From NCBI GenBank assembly GCA_016707895.1, contig JADJGV010000034.1:868001-932000 (forward strand): a stretch of 64,000 nucleotides of DNA, in the 5' to 3' direction. Source of the DNA: Myxococcales bacterium. Lineage in GTDB: Bacteria > Myxococcota_A > Polyangia > Haliangiales > Haliangiaceae. The translations under genes were made by a program, and so were the position numbers. Shown in pieces: positions 43,157 to 50,646 of the stretch. The notes beneath the pieces are model-generated. The model was not told the origin of the DNA, made no database searches, and was given only the letters and a program-made list of their open reading frames with translations. Position 1 is the stretch's first letter; the number at the start of each line of letters is the position of its first letter.

Positions 43157-44473
43157 TCAGGGCCGCGGCGCTGGACCGGGGGCCGCGCAGGTGGCCTGGG
43201 CCAGCGAGCGGGCCAGGTGCTGCACCGGCGTGAACGTGGTGTCGGCGCGGGTCTGGCGGATGGCCTGCGGGAACTGCGTCGCGGCGAGGTGCTCGCCCCA
43301 GCGGACGTAGAGGCGGTTGACGAGCGGCACGCTGGCGCGCACCGCCTCGAGGCCGAGGCGCAGCGGCACCTGCGCGGGCCACAGGTACTTGGCGGCGGTG
43401 CGCGGCAGGCCCAGCGCGTCGCCGGCGCGATCGCCGAGCACGTAGCGGGTGTAGCCGATGCGCAGCGTACGCTCGAGCCGGGCCCCGCGCTGCCGCAGCC
43501 AGCCGTCGCCGGCGCGCTGCAGCGGCACGTCGGCCAGGGCCTGACCGAGCGCCCGGGTGTCGTCGTCGGCGGGCGGGATGGTCGCCGCCATCAGGTACAT
43601 GGCGCGGTTGGCGTCGTCCTCGCACGTGGGCAGGATGCGCTCGTCGACGCCGAGCAGGTAGCCGACGTAGCGCCACAGGTGCACGACGGCCTCGCGCTCG
43701 CGCTTGCTGAAGACGAAGCCGAGCGCGCGCAGGCCGAACAGGTAGATCGACGAGAACTCGAGGATCGTCGCCATCGAGTCGGCCTGGTTGAGCGGGTGGC
43801 CCCACGCGGGATCCCACTTGCCCGAGCGCAGCAGCATCGCGCGCACCTGCGCGTGCATGACGCGCACGCGCACCGCGCTCTGCCAGCCCGCGGCGAAGCG
43901 CTCGAGGCCGCCGGGCGTGGTCACGTCCAGCCAGAACTTGCCGGTCTCGACGAGGCGCCGCGGCGTCACCCGCTCGAGCTGGCCGGTGAAGACCAGCGGC
44001 TTGGCGGCCGCGGCCCCGAGGTAGCCGCCCATGAGCGACAGGTTGCGCAGCGCCAGCTCGCCCCATGGGCCGACGCGGCGCGACACCTCGCACGCGAGCG
44101 CCAGCTTGTCGCGGTCGAGCCAGATCGGCTCGCGATCGAGCTGCGCGAACAGCGCGACCAGCGCCGCTGGGGCGTCGGCGACGGTCGCGATGCCGTGGGC
44201 CAGCGCCTGATCGAGCAGCGCGCGGCCGTGGCCGTCGGTCCTGGCTTGCGCGACCACCGCGTCGGCCAGCGGGTCACCCATGACCAGGTAGCCCTTGAGC
44301 GCCTCGACCTGCGCGTCCGTCGGGTGCGGGTCGGAGCCGACGACCCAGCGGAACAGCTGGCGGTGCCACCGCAGCGTCGGGCGGTGGTGGTCGCCGACGC
44401 GGTCGAGCGCGGCGATCGCCGCGGCCTCGGACGGGGGCATCGGCGGGGGCATCGGGCGGGAGGCCGGGGGCAT
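43157..44473 (-). CDS. oxygenase MpaB family protein (DUF2236)
   Basis: A 438-residue protein of the MpaB/DUF2236 group, which includes the latex-clearing rubber oxygenase and fungal oxygenases that cleave hydrocarbon chains. Landmarks are MGGYLGAAAAKPLVFTGQLE, RRLVETGKFWLDVTTPGGL, RVRVMHAQVRAML, GHPLNQADSMATILEFS and LWRYVGYLLGVDERILP with its conserved Arg/His set. The last part is helical. The start ATG 44473 gives a Pro/Met-rich leader. It is divergent from a TetR gene with a palindromic operator between them, which presumably represses it. Confidence 0.85.
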   Translation of the reverse strand: MPPASRPMPPPMPPSEAAAIAALDRVGDHHRPTLRWHRQLFRWVVGSDPHPTDAQVEALKGYLVMGDPLADAVVAQARTDGHGRALLDQALAHGIATVADAPAALVALFAQLDREPIWLDRDKLALACEVSRRVGPWGELALRNLSLMGGYLGAAAAKPLVFTGQLERVTPRRLVETGKFWLDVTTPGGLERFAAGWQSAVRVRVMHAQVRAMLLRSGKWDPAWGHPLNQADSMATILEFSSIYLFGLRALGFVFSKREREAVVHLWRYVGYLLGVDERILPTCEDDANRAMYLMAATIPPADDDTRALGQALADVPLQRAGDGWLRQRGARLERTLRIGYTRYVLGDRAGDALGLPRTAAKYLWPAQVPLRLGLEAVRASVPLVNRLYVRWGEHLAATQFPQAIRQTRADTTFTPVQHLARSLAQATCAAPGPAPRP

Positions 44474-44487
44474 GCTACAACCATAAT

Positions 44488-44503
44488 CCGAGCAAACGCT
44501 CGG
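44488..44503. promoter_or_regulatory. palindromic operator between MpaB-type and tetR genes
   Basis: CCGAGC-AAAC-GCTCGG is a perfect inverted repeat in the 49-base gap between ATG 44473 (minus) and ATG 44523 (plus). TATGGT on the minus strand (44485-44480) could be the -10 of the oxygenase gene. TetR regulators usually bind such palindromes, so this is the likely shared operator. Confidence 0.7.
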
Positions 44504-44522
44504 TTCTACTCGGGTTCGGATC

Positions 44523-45215
44523 ATGGCCTCCAGACGCGCGATCCCGGAGCTGGCTCCTCGGAAGCGGCCCACGCAGGCGCGGGCGCAGCGGACCTACCGC
44601 GCGATCGTCGAGGCCGGGGCTCGGGTCCTGGAGCGCCACGGCTACGAGGCGCTGACCACCAACCGGGTCGCCGAGCTGGCCGGCGTCGGGATCGCGTCGC
44701 TGTACGAGTACTTCCCCAACAAGCACGCGCTGACCGCCGAGGTCGTGCGCCATGTCCTCGACGGCTTGCTCGCCGAGCTCGGCGCGAGCACGCAGCTCAT
44801 CACCGGCGCGCCGCCCGAGGACGCGATGCGGGCGTGGCTCGGGGCCATGTACGCCGCCGTCGCGAAGCGCCGCGCGGTGGTCCGGGTGATCGTCCAGGAG
44901 GTGCCGTTCCTGTGGGCCATCCCGGCCGTCGATCAGGCGCGCGCGCTCCTGCTCGCCCTCGCGCGCTCGACCCGCGACCTCGACGCCCGCGCCCGCCGCG
45001 CGCCGCCGCTGTCCGACGCGACGGTCTACCTGCTCGCGACGATGACCGGCGCCGCCGTGCTCGAGGCCGTGCTGCGCCCGCCCGCCGATCACACGCCTGA
45101 CGAGCTGATCACCGCGCTGGCCGAGGTCATCCTGCGCGCCACGGGCCAGCCGCCCGCGCCGCGCCGCGCGCCGCCCCGGCGTGGTCCACGGACGACGGGC
45201 GCGCGCCGCGCCTGA
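44523..45215 (+). CDS. TetR/AcrR family regulator, parent of local fragments
   Basis: A 230-residue TetR protein starting at ATG 44523. The DNA-binding domain is RTYRAIVEAGARVLERHGY, then LTTNRVAELAGVGIASLYEY and FPNKHALTAEVV (about residues 20-75). The C-terminal domain contains YAAVAKRRAVVRVIVQE and ends in a Pro/Arg-rich tail. It is divergent from the MpaB-type gene and shares its operator. Parts of this gene recur as dead fragments at 47403-47560 and 49645-49716, so it has been duplicated at least twice. Confidence 0.9.
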   Translation: MASRRAIPELAPRKRPTQARAQRTYRAIVEAGARVLERHGYEALTTNRVAELAGVGIASLYEYFPNKHALTAEVVRHVLDGLLAELGASTQLITGAPPEDAMRAWLGAMYAAVAKRRAVVRVIVQEVPFLWAIPAVDQARALLLALARSTRDLDARARRAPPLSDATVYLLATMTGAAVLEAVLRPPADHTPDELITALAEVILRATGQPPAPRRAPPRRGPRTTGARRA

Positions 45216-45307
45216 GCCCCACGCCCGCGGCGAAGTTGGCGTCCCGCCCCGCCTCACGTGACGCCCGCGAATGGAAGCGCGGCAGCGGGCGTTCTGGTGA
45301 AGACGAG

Positions 45308-45730
45308 ATGCGAACAAGGACGAAGATGATGCAGGCACGTGCGACGTTGCTCGCGGTCGCGATGCTCGGTGGCTGCGAGGCCTCGCCGTCCCGATCGGAG
45401 CGAACGCCGGTGAACCGTCCGGCTCCCACCACCACGCCGAGCGTGACCGCTGACGGTGAGGACGGTGGCCGGGTCACGATCGAGCAGCGCCGGCTAGCCG
45501 CGGTGTTCGGGAGCCCGGACTTCCATGACGTCGAGTACGGCACCCGCGCGGCGGTCTCGAGCGACGGCACGTTGGTCGCGGCGCTCGTCCACGAGATGCC
45601 GGACTTCGGGGCACGAGGCGCCCGACAGGGGGGCCGCGGCGGCGTCGCCAGCCATGCCGGGTCCACCCCGGGCTCCAGGCCGGAGGACGAGGGCGCGGAC
45701 GTCGCGCTGCCCGACAACGGGCCGCCCTAG
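45308..45730 (+). CDS. hypothetical lipoprotein A, possibly cut by an in-frame TAG
   Basis: A 140-residue lipoprotein. MRTRTKMMQARATLLAVAMLGGC gives the lipobox. The middle resembles the longer lipoprotein at 49806 (YGTRAAVSSDGTLVAALVHE here, FPAVSPDGARVLVAQIGED there), and both genes share the same upstream sequence. It ends at a TAG at 45728. In the same frame the sequence stays open and protein-like for another ~85 codons (DGGTHLLVPRAWEDAHLGGG and on), up to the Kazal gene start. The gene may therefore be a shortened or nonsense-mutated copy of a larger one. Confidence 0.55.
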   Translation: MRTRTKMMQARATLLAVAMLGGCEASPSRSERTPVNRPAPTTTPSVTADGEDGGRVTIEQRRLAAVFGSPDFHDVEYGTRAAVSSDGTLVAALVHEMPDFGARGARQGGRGGVASHAGSTPGSRPEDEGADVALPDNGPP

Positions 45731-46006
45731 TCGAGGGCAGCCCCGTCCGACGGCGGCACGCACCTCCTCGTTCCGCGCGCCTGGGAAGACGCCCACCTTG
45801 GCGGGGGGCTGCGGCTCCATCTTACTCAGGTGCTGGCCAGCGGCGACGGGGGGGGCCGGGCGGGGCCCCTCTGTTGGCTGGTGGCGGGCTGGGGCCGGCT
45901 TCGCTGGCAGGTTCAGGCGGCGCGCCGCGCCGGGGGGCAGCCACGCGGCAACAGCCCGCCGTTCCGCCGTCGAGAAGGCGGCACGGCGCGTGCTTCAATG
46001 GCGGCC
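45731..46006 (+). other. open in-frame extension behind the TAG of lipoprotein A
   Basis: No gene starts here. The frame of lipoprotein A continues past its TAG without another stop through to the Kazal gene, with strand-like text such as GGGLRLHLTQVLASGDGGGR and LCWLVAGWGRLRWQVQAA. Towards 45950 it loses protein character (NSPPFRRREGGTARAS). Confidence 0.35.
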
Positions 46007-46336
46007 ATGAGGACCAGCATCCTGGTGATGGTGACGCTGCTGGCCAACGGCGCGTGCGCGTTGTACGGCGAGGATGGCGGCGACGATGGTGACAGCGGCA
46101 GCGGGCAGCTGTGCGGTGGCCTCACCGGCCGCGGCTGTCCGAGCGACGAGTTCTGCGACTACCCGGTCGAGCACGCGTGCGGCATCGCGGACGGCGGCGG
46201 CGCGTGTCGCACGCGCCCATCCGCGTGTCCCGAGAACTACGCCCCGGTGATCGGCAGCGACGGGCAACGCTACGACAACGCGTGCTTCGCCCACGCGGCG
46301 GGCGCCGACGACTGCGAGCCCGCGCCGGCGCCTTGA
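46007..46336 (+). CDS. Kazal-like lipoprotein
   Basis: A 109-residue exported protein. MRTSILVMVTLLANGAC is a signal with a somewhat atypical lipobox. An acidic linker follows, then a Cys-rich part with GCPSDEFCDYPVEHACG and a Kazal-like core CPENYAPVIGSDGQRYDNAC ending in DDC. The layout fits Kazal serine-protease inhibitors, but the Cys normally found in PVCGSDG is Ile here. An in-frame ATG at 45998 would add three residues. A decayed relative sits on the opposite strand at 49328-49613. The role could be to guard the cell against its own or foreign proteases. Confidence 0.75.
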   Translation: MRTSILVMVTLLANGACALYGEDGGDDGDSGSGQLCGGLTGRGCPSDEFCDYPVEHACGIADGGGACRTRPSACPENYAPVIGSDGQRYDNACFAHAAGADDCEPAPAP

Positions 46337-46402
46337 CGGCGCGCGAGCCGCACCGAACCTGGCCGCGCGGCCAGATCGCCTCTTGTCCGCTACGCTCAGG
46401 CG

Positions 46403-47296
46403 ATGTCACTCGTCTCGTTGGTCAAGGGCCGCCGCGGCGCCAGCGGCTTCGGCTACGCGTCCACCGCCATGGAGGTCACCGCCGGCCTGGATCTCACCGG
46501 CCGCAACCTGCTCGTCACCGGCGTCACGTCGGGGCTCGGGCTGGAGACGGCGCGGGTGCTGGCCCACCGGGGCGCGCGCATCTTCGGGTGTGCGCGCGAC
46601 CAGGGGCGCGCGGCCGCCGCGCTGGCGCCGCTCGGCGACGGTCACGTGCCGCTGGCGTGCGAGTTGGCCGACCCGGCGTCGGTGCGCGCGTGCGTCGACG
46701 CGCTGGCGCAGCGCGGCGACCGCCTCCATGGCCTGATCGCCAACGCGGGCATCATGGCGCTGCCAGCCCGCGAGGTCCGGCACGGTCACGAGCTGCAGTT
46801 CCTGACCAACCATCTCGGCCACGCCATCCTGGTGCTCGGCGCGGTCGGTCGCGACCTCCTCGCCGACGACGCGCGCGTGGTCATCTTGTCGAGCAGCGCC
46901 CACCGGCGGGCTCCCCGGCGCGGGATCGAGTTCGACGACCTGTCGCTCGAGCGCAGCTACACGCCCTGGGGCGCCTACGGCCAGTCCAAGCTGGCGAACC
47001 TGCTGTTCGCGCGGGCGCTCGCCCGCCGCTTCGCCGGCACCCGGCGGACCGCCAACGCGGTCCACCCCGGCGTCATCTTCACCAACCTCGGCCGCCACAT
47101 GGGGTTGGCGGCGCGCGTGCTCGGCCCGGTGGCGGCCGCGATCGCGCTCAAGAGCGTCCACCAGGGCGCCGCCACGCAGTGCTACGTGGCCGTGCATCCG
47201 AGCGTCGCGACGCGCAACGGCGAGTACTTCGCCGACTGCGACGTCGCCACCTCCTCGGCGCTCGGCCGCGACCCGGCGCTCGCCGAGCGGCTGTAA
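46403..47296 (+). CDS. SDR family oxidoreductase (retinol-dehydrogenase-like)
   Basis: A 297-residue short-chain dehydrogenase. The cofactor motif is LLVTGVTSGLGLETAR, followed by CARD at the second strand, IANAGIMA as the NNAG-type motif, LSSSAH as the catalytic Ser strand, and Tyr192/Lys196 (YGQSK) as the catalytic pair. An N-terminal leader of about 25 residues precedes the fold. VHPGVIFTNL after the active site is typical of the retinol-dehydrogenase/WWOX-like branch. The substrate is unknown. Confidence 0.9.
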   Translation: MSLVSLVKGRRGASGFGYASTAMEVTAGLDLTGRNLLVTGVTSGLGLETARVLAHRGARIFGCARDQGRAAAALAPLGDGHVPLACELADPASVRACVDALAQRGDRLHGLIANAGIMALPAREVRHGHELQFLTNHLGHAILVLGAVGRDLLADDARVVILSSSAHRRAPRRGIEFDDLSLERSYTPWGAYGQSKLANLLFARALARRFAGTRRTANAVHPGVIFTNLGRHMGLAARVLGPVAAAIALKSVHQGAATQCYVAVHPSVATRNGEYFADCDVATSSALGRDPALAERL

Positions 47297-47402
47297 ACTG
47301 TCACCGAGACGCTGCTGCAGACGCTGCGGTGATGAGCCGCGCGGCCCGCGCTGATCGGAGGCGAACGCTGCGACCTGTTACGGCGCGGCAGGGGCCGCGG
47401 GT

Positions 47403-47560
47403 CGGGGCGATGTCCGCCGCGGTCGCGAAGCGCCGCGCCGTGGTCACGGTGATCGTGCCCCCGACGCGCTGATCGCCGCGCTCGCGGAGATCGTCCTGCG
47501 CGCCACCGGCCAACCGCCCGCGCCGGGCCGCGCGCCGCCCCGGCGTGCCCGGACGCCGCG
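47403..47560 (+). pseudogene. internally deleted fragment of the 44523 tetR gene
   Basis: Bases 47403-47455 match the middle of the tetR gene (YAAVAKRRAVVRVIV becomes SAAVAKRRAVVTVIV). The match then jumps about 207 bases ahead to the 3' end of the gene (CTGATCGCCGCGCTCGCGGA and on, through the Pro/Arg tail codons). The joined halves are out of frame and meet a TGA at 47470. No helix-turn-helix part is present. It is a dead copy. The rest of the 47297-47631 gap shows nothing recognisable. Confidence 0.8.
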
Positions 47561-47631
47561 GACCCGAGATCGCGTAATCCCCCTGTAATGGCCCGCGCGT
47601 GCGCCGTCGACGAAGCTCATCGCTGCGACAC

Positions 47632-49224
47632 ATGTCCGATGACACGTTCGACAAGCGCGCTTGGCACCCCGGGCGGGCGGACCACGTCGGTGCGTTCTTG
47701 GCCTGGGCCGCGGCCCGCGACCTGGCCCGGGGCGCGGTCGCCGAGCTGAGCGCCATCCATCGACCGCTGACCTTGGCCCTGGCGCGGCGCCTCGGCGCGG
47801 AGGTCGGCGGCGTGTTCGGCCACGACCTCACCGCGACCGGCGCGGCCTTCGCGGCCGCGTGCTACTCGCTCTACCTCGAGGGGTGCGAGGAGCTCTCGGT
47901 CGCCGGCGCGGCGCTACGTTCGGCCGGCGCGTTGCGCGACGTGGTCGCGTGGCTCGACGAGCTGTTCGCGGACTGGTCCGCGGCGGGGCGCCCCGCGACC
48001 GCGCCGGTCAGCAGCGAAGAGCGGCTCGTGGGCCTGTCGCCACCGCTGCCCGAGGCGACGCGCGTGGTCGGCACCATCGCCGAGTTGACCGCGCTGCTAG
48101 CGGCGCGCGACGTCGTCGCCGGCGGCGAGGACGCGACCGCCGATCAGCAGTGGCTCGCCGACGTCACGGCCGCCGCGGCCGCCCTGCGCCGGCACCCCGC
48201 GCTCGACGCGACGTTGCTGGGGTGCGTGGCCCACGGCGCGTGGCATCGCGCGGTGCCGGTGGCGCGATGCCTGCTAGCGCTTCGCCCAGCCGCGGGCGCC
48301 GCCATCGTGCGCGCGTTCGAAGCGCGACCGCCGGCGGACCTCCTCGGCGACGCCGGCGCGCTCACCGTGGAGCTGCGGCGCGCGTTCGGCGACGCCTGGG
48401 CCGCCAGCCTGGAGCAGGCCGCGTTCGCCGCGCTCGACGCCGGTCGGGTGCCGCACCAGGTGCTGTCGCTGGTCGCCGCGCGCTGCACCGGCGCCGAGCG
48501 GGACCGCATCGTGCGCGCGTGCGTGGACCGGGTCAGCGACGACCGCGCCCGACCGCAGCTGCTCGCCGAGCTGGTCGAAGCCTGGGCCCAAACGGACGTC
48601 GGCGCCGGCCAGCCGAGCGGGGCGCTCACGGACGACCAGGTCTGCCAGGCGCTCGCGGCGGGCGCGTCGCCGCGCCTGCTCGCCAGCATCCGGCTGATGA
48701 CGGCCCTCGACGCCGACGCGACGATGAGCGCCGCGCGCGCACGGCGCGTGGCGGACGCGGTGGCGCGCGATCTGGCGCTGATCGCGACGATCCCGAGCCC
48801 GCGCCACCGGTACGAGGCCGCGCGCGAGCTCGCGGCCGAGGTCAGCGTCCTGGCGAAGGCCCCGGGCCTCGCCGACCTCCACCGACGTGCGGCCGCGATG
48901 CGCGACGAGCTCCAGCGGACCGTCGAGATCCGCAACGAGTTGCTGGCGGCCGCGCGGTCCGCGCACCCGATCCCGGCCGACACGCTGCGCGCCGGCCGCG
49001 AGTGGCTCCACGCAGCCGCGAGCCCAGCGGACATCCAGAGGATCGTCGACACGACATCGCTGGCGCGCAACCCCGGCAACGCCGCCGCGCTGTGGTCGCT
49101 GCTGGCCGCCTTCGAGCCCACCAACCGCGAGTACGTCGAGCACGCGGCCGCCGGGGTCGCGGCGGCCCGGGCTGCCGGCCACGAGGTGCCTGGCGTCCCG
49201 GGTGACCGCCCATCCGAGCGGTGA
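47632..49224 (+). CDS. hypothetical protein
   Basis: A 530-residue soluble protein starting at ATG 47632. It is Ala/Leu-rich and helical throughout, in patterns that look like stacked helical repeats (LSLVAARCTGAERDRIVRAC, LLAELVEAWAQTDVG, LIATIPSPRHRYEAARELA). No family is recognised and no catalytic motif is visible. It lies between two decayed segments, so it may be the only intact gene of the 47.3-49.8 kb part. Confidence 0.6.
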   Translation: MSDDTFDKRAWHPGRADHVGAFLAWAAARDLARGAVAELSAIHRPLTLALARRLGAEVGGVFGHDLTATGAAFAAACYSLYLEGCEELSVAGAALRSAGALRDVVAWLDELFADWSAAGRPATAPVSSEERLVGLSPPLPEATRVVGTIAELTALLAARDVVAGGEDATADQQWLADVTAAAAALRRHPALDATLLGCVAHGAWHRAVPVARCLLALRPAAGAAIVRAFEARPPADLLGDAGALTVELRRAFGDAWAASLEQAAFAALDAGRVPHQVLSLVAARCTGAERDRIVRACVDRVSDDRARPQLLAELVEAWAQTDVGAGQPSGALTDDQVCQALAAGASPRLLASIRLMTALDADATMSAARARRVADAVARDLALIATIPSPRHRYEAARELAAEVSVLAKAPGLADLHRRAAAMRDELQRTVEIRNELLAAARSAHPIPADTLRAGREWLHAAASPADIQRIVDTTSLARNPGNAAALWSLLAAFEPTNREYVEHAAAGVAAARAAGHEVPGVPGDRPSER

Positions 49225-49327
49225 CCGACGCGGCGTCGGCAGGGCTTGGCGGCGCAGCGAGCTCGAGCCCGGCACCGCGGTCGACGCTGCCGCCCAGGTG
49301 CGCCTCGCCGAAGATCGTCGCAGCGTA

Positions 49328-49613
49328 CGAGTCGGGGGCGGGTGTCGCCGCCGTCGTAGCGCTCGCCATCGCTGCCGAGCAATGGGTCGTAGTTCTCCGG
49401 GCAGGCGGTCGGCCGCGACTGGCAGACCCCGGCACCATCGGCGATGCCGCACCTGAACTCTACCGGGTAATCGCAGAACTCATCGCTGGGGCAGGTCCCG
49501 CCAGCGAGCCCACCGCATTGTTGTCCGCTGGCGTCGTCGTCGGCACTGTCCAGGTAGAAGTCACAGCCGCCGGCGCTCCACAGCATCGCCACCATCGCAA
49601 GACGGGTCCGCAC
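49328..49613 (-). pseudogene. decayed Kazal-like lipoprotein gene
   Basis: From a GTG at 49613 the minus strand reads a signal (RTRLAMVAMLWSAGGC), an acidic linker and CPSDEFCDYPVEFRCGIADG, then CPENYDPLLGSDGERYD, closely parallel to the intact gene at 46007. After this point the frame loses the rest of the Kazal core (NAC ... C) and stays open across the antisense of the 47632 gene without a proper end. It is a 3'-truncated, probably dead paralogue in opposite orientation to the parent. Confidence 0.75.
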
Positions 49614-49644
49614 GGACCACTGCGCGAGCAGGAAGCGTGCCGAG

Positions 49645-49716
49645 CGCGCGGTGCGCCGCGACGCGCTGGCCGAGGTCATCCTGCGCGCCACGGGCCGGGC
49701 CGCCGCGTCGCGGTAA
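49645..49716 (+). pseudogene. C-terminal scrap of the 44523 tetR gene
   Basis: About 40 bases (CTGGCCGAGGTCATCCTGCG and CGCCACGGGCC) are identical to the last codons of tetR at about 45119-45150. The sequence that follows up to the start of the lipoprotein at 49806 also parallels the tetR-lipoprotein A intergenic (CGCGAATGGA, then GGGCGTTCTGG). So the tail of tetR, the spacer and the lipoprotein were copied as one block. The remaining bases of the 49225-49805 gap are the Kazal pseudogene. Confidence 0.75.
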
Positions 49717-49805
49717 TGGTTCGCGCCGGGGTCGTCGCGCAGGCTGCGTGGACGATGAGTTCAACCGCGAATGGACGCGCCGCACCGGGCGTTCTGGAGG
49801 CCAAG

Positions 49806-50636
49806 ATGTCAGCCAGGATGAAGATGCTGAAGGCCAGCACGACGTTGTGCGCGGTCGCGATGTTCGGTGGCTCGATGCTCGCCGCGTGCGCCGGTCCGCG
49901 CACGCCGCCGTCCGTCGGCGACGGCGCGGCCGCCTCCTCGCGCCTCGACGCCGCCGCGGCGCGGTCGAGCGGCGCCGCGCCCGACGGCGGCGTGGGTGGT
50001 GCCGGCGCCATCGACGGTGGCGGCGCGCCCGCGCTCGACGGACCCGCCATCGCGTGGTCGGGCGGCGTCCCCGCCGACGGTGGCGACTTCGTGGTGGTCG
50101 GGTTCCCCGCGGTGTCGCCCGACGGGGCCCGGGTGCTCGTGGCGCAAATCGGGGAGGACGGTGGCCGTGGCGCACCGAACCTGGTCCTCGAGGTCCGCGG
50201 CCGCGACGATCGCACGGTCGCGCGACGGGTCGTGCTCGACGCCGACGACGTATTCGGACCTCCCCCGGCGGCGGCGCCGGATGTGGCCGCCGCCAACGCG
50301 TGGATCGCGACGCAAGGGCAGGGCGCCGCGTGGCGCTCGCTCGCCGCCGTCGAGGCCGAGGCCGCGTCGCTCGACGCCGGACCGTGGCGGTTCCGGCAGG
50401 GGGACGCCGAGCTGTCGGTCGACGGCGCGGCGCGGGTCCGCGTCCGGGTGGGGCAGCGCGCGGTCGTCAGCGCCGTGCGGCGCGGGTGGCTCAAGCCCAG
50501 CCCCGACTGCGTCCGCCCGCTGAAGGCCGACCGCGGGTTCGTCGATGCGGGGCTCCGGATCGCGGTGGTGGACGTCTGGTACCTGACCAGCGATCTGTGC
50601 GACGTCGACGGTGAGGCCCACGTGGTCGCGTGGTGA
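49806..50636 (+). CDS. hypothetical lipoprotein B, paralogue of lipoprotein A
   Basis: A 276-residue lipoprotein starting at ATG 49806 with GGAGG seven bases upstream. The signal ends in MLAAC. A Gly/Ala/Asp-rich linker runs to about residue 80. The globular part begins with DFVVVGFPAVSPDGARVLVA, which resembles lipoprotein A at 45308, and continues with a helix and strands to CVRPLKADRGFVDAG and a Cys near the C-terminus. No family is recognised. It seems to be the full-length member of the pair. Confidence 0.7.
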   Translation: MSARMKMLKASTTLCAVAMFGGSMLAACAGPRTPPSVGDGAAASSRLDAAAARSSGAAPDGGVGGAGAIDGGGAPALDGPAIAWSGGVPADGGDFVVVGFPAVSPDGARVLVAQIGEDGGRGAPNLVLEVRGRDDRTVARRVVLDADDVFGPPPAAAPDVAAANAWIATQGQGAAWRSLAAVEAEAASLDAGPWRFRQGDAELSVDGAARVRVRVGQRAVVSAVRRGWLKPSPDCVRPLKADRGFVDAGLRIAVVDVWYLTSDLCDVDGEAHVVAW

Positions 50637-50646
50637 GGCGCGCGCG

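Noticed and set aside
48144..49691. A 515-residue minus-strand frame containing the Kazal-like text
   Set aside because: Only the first ~95 codons resemble the Kazal lipoprotein. The rest is antisense to the well-supported 47632 gene, so it is a truncated pseudogene.
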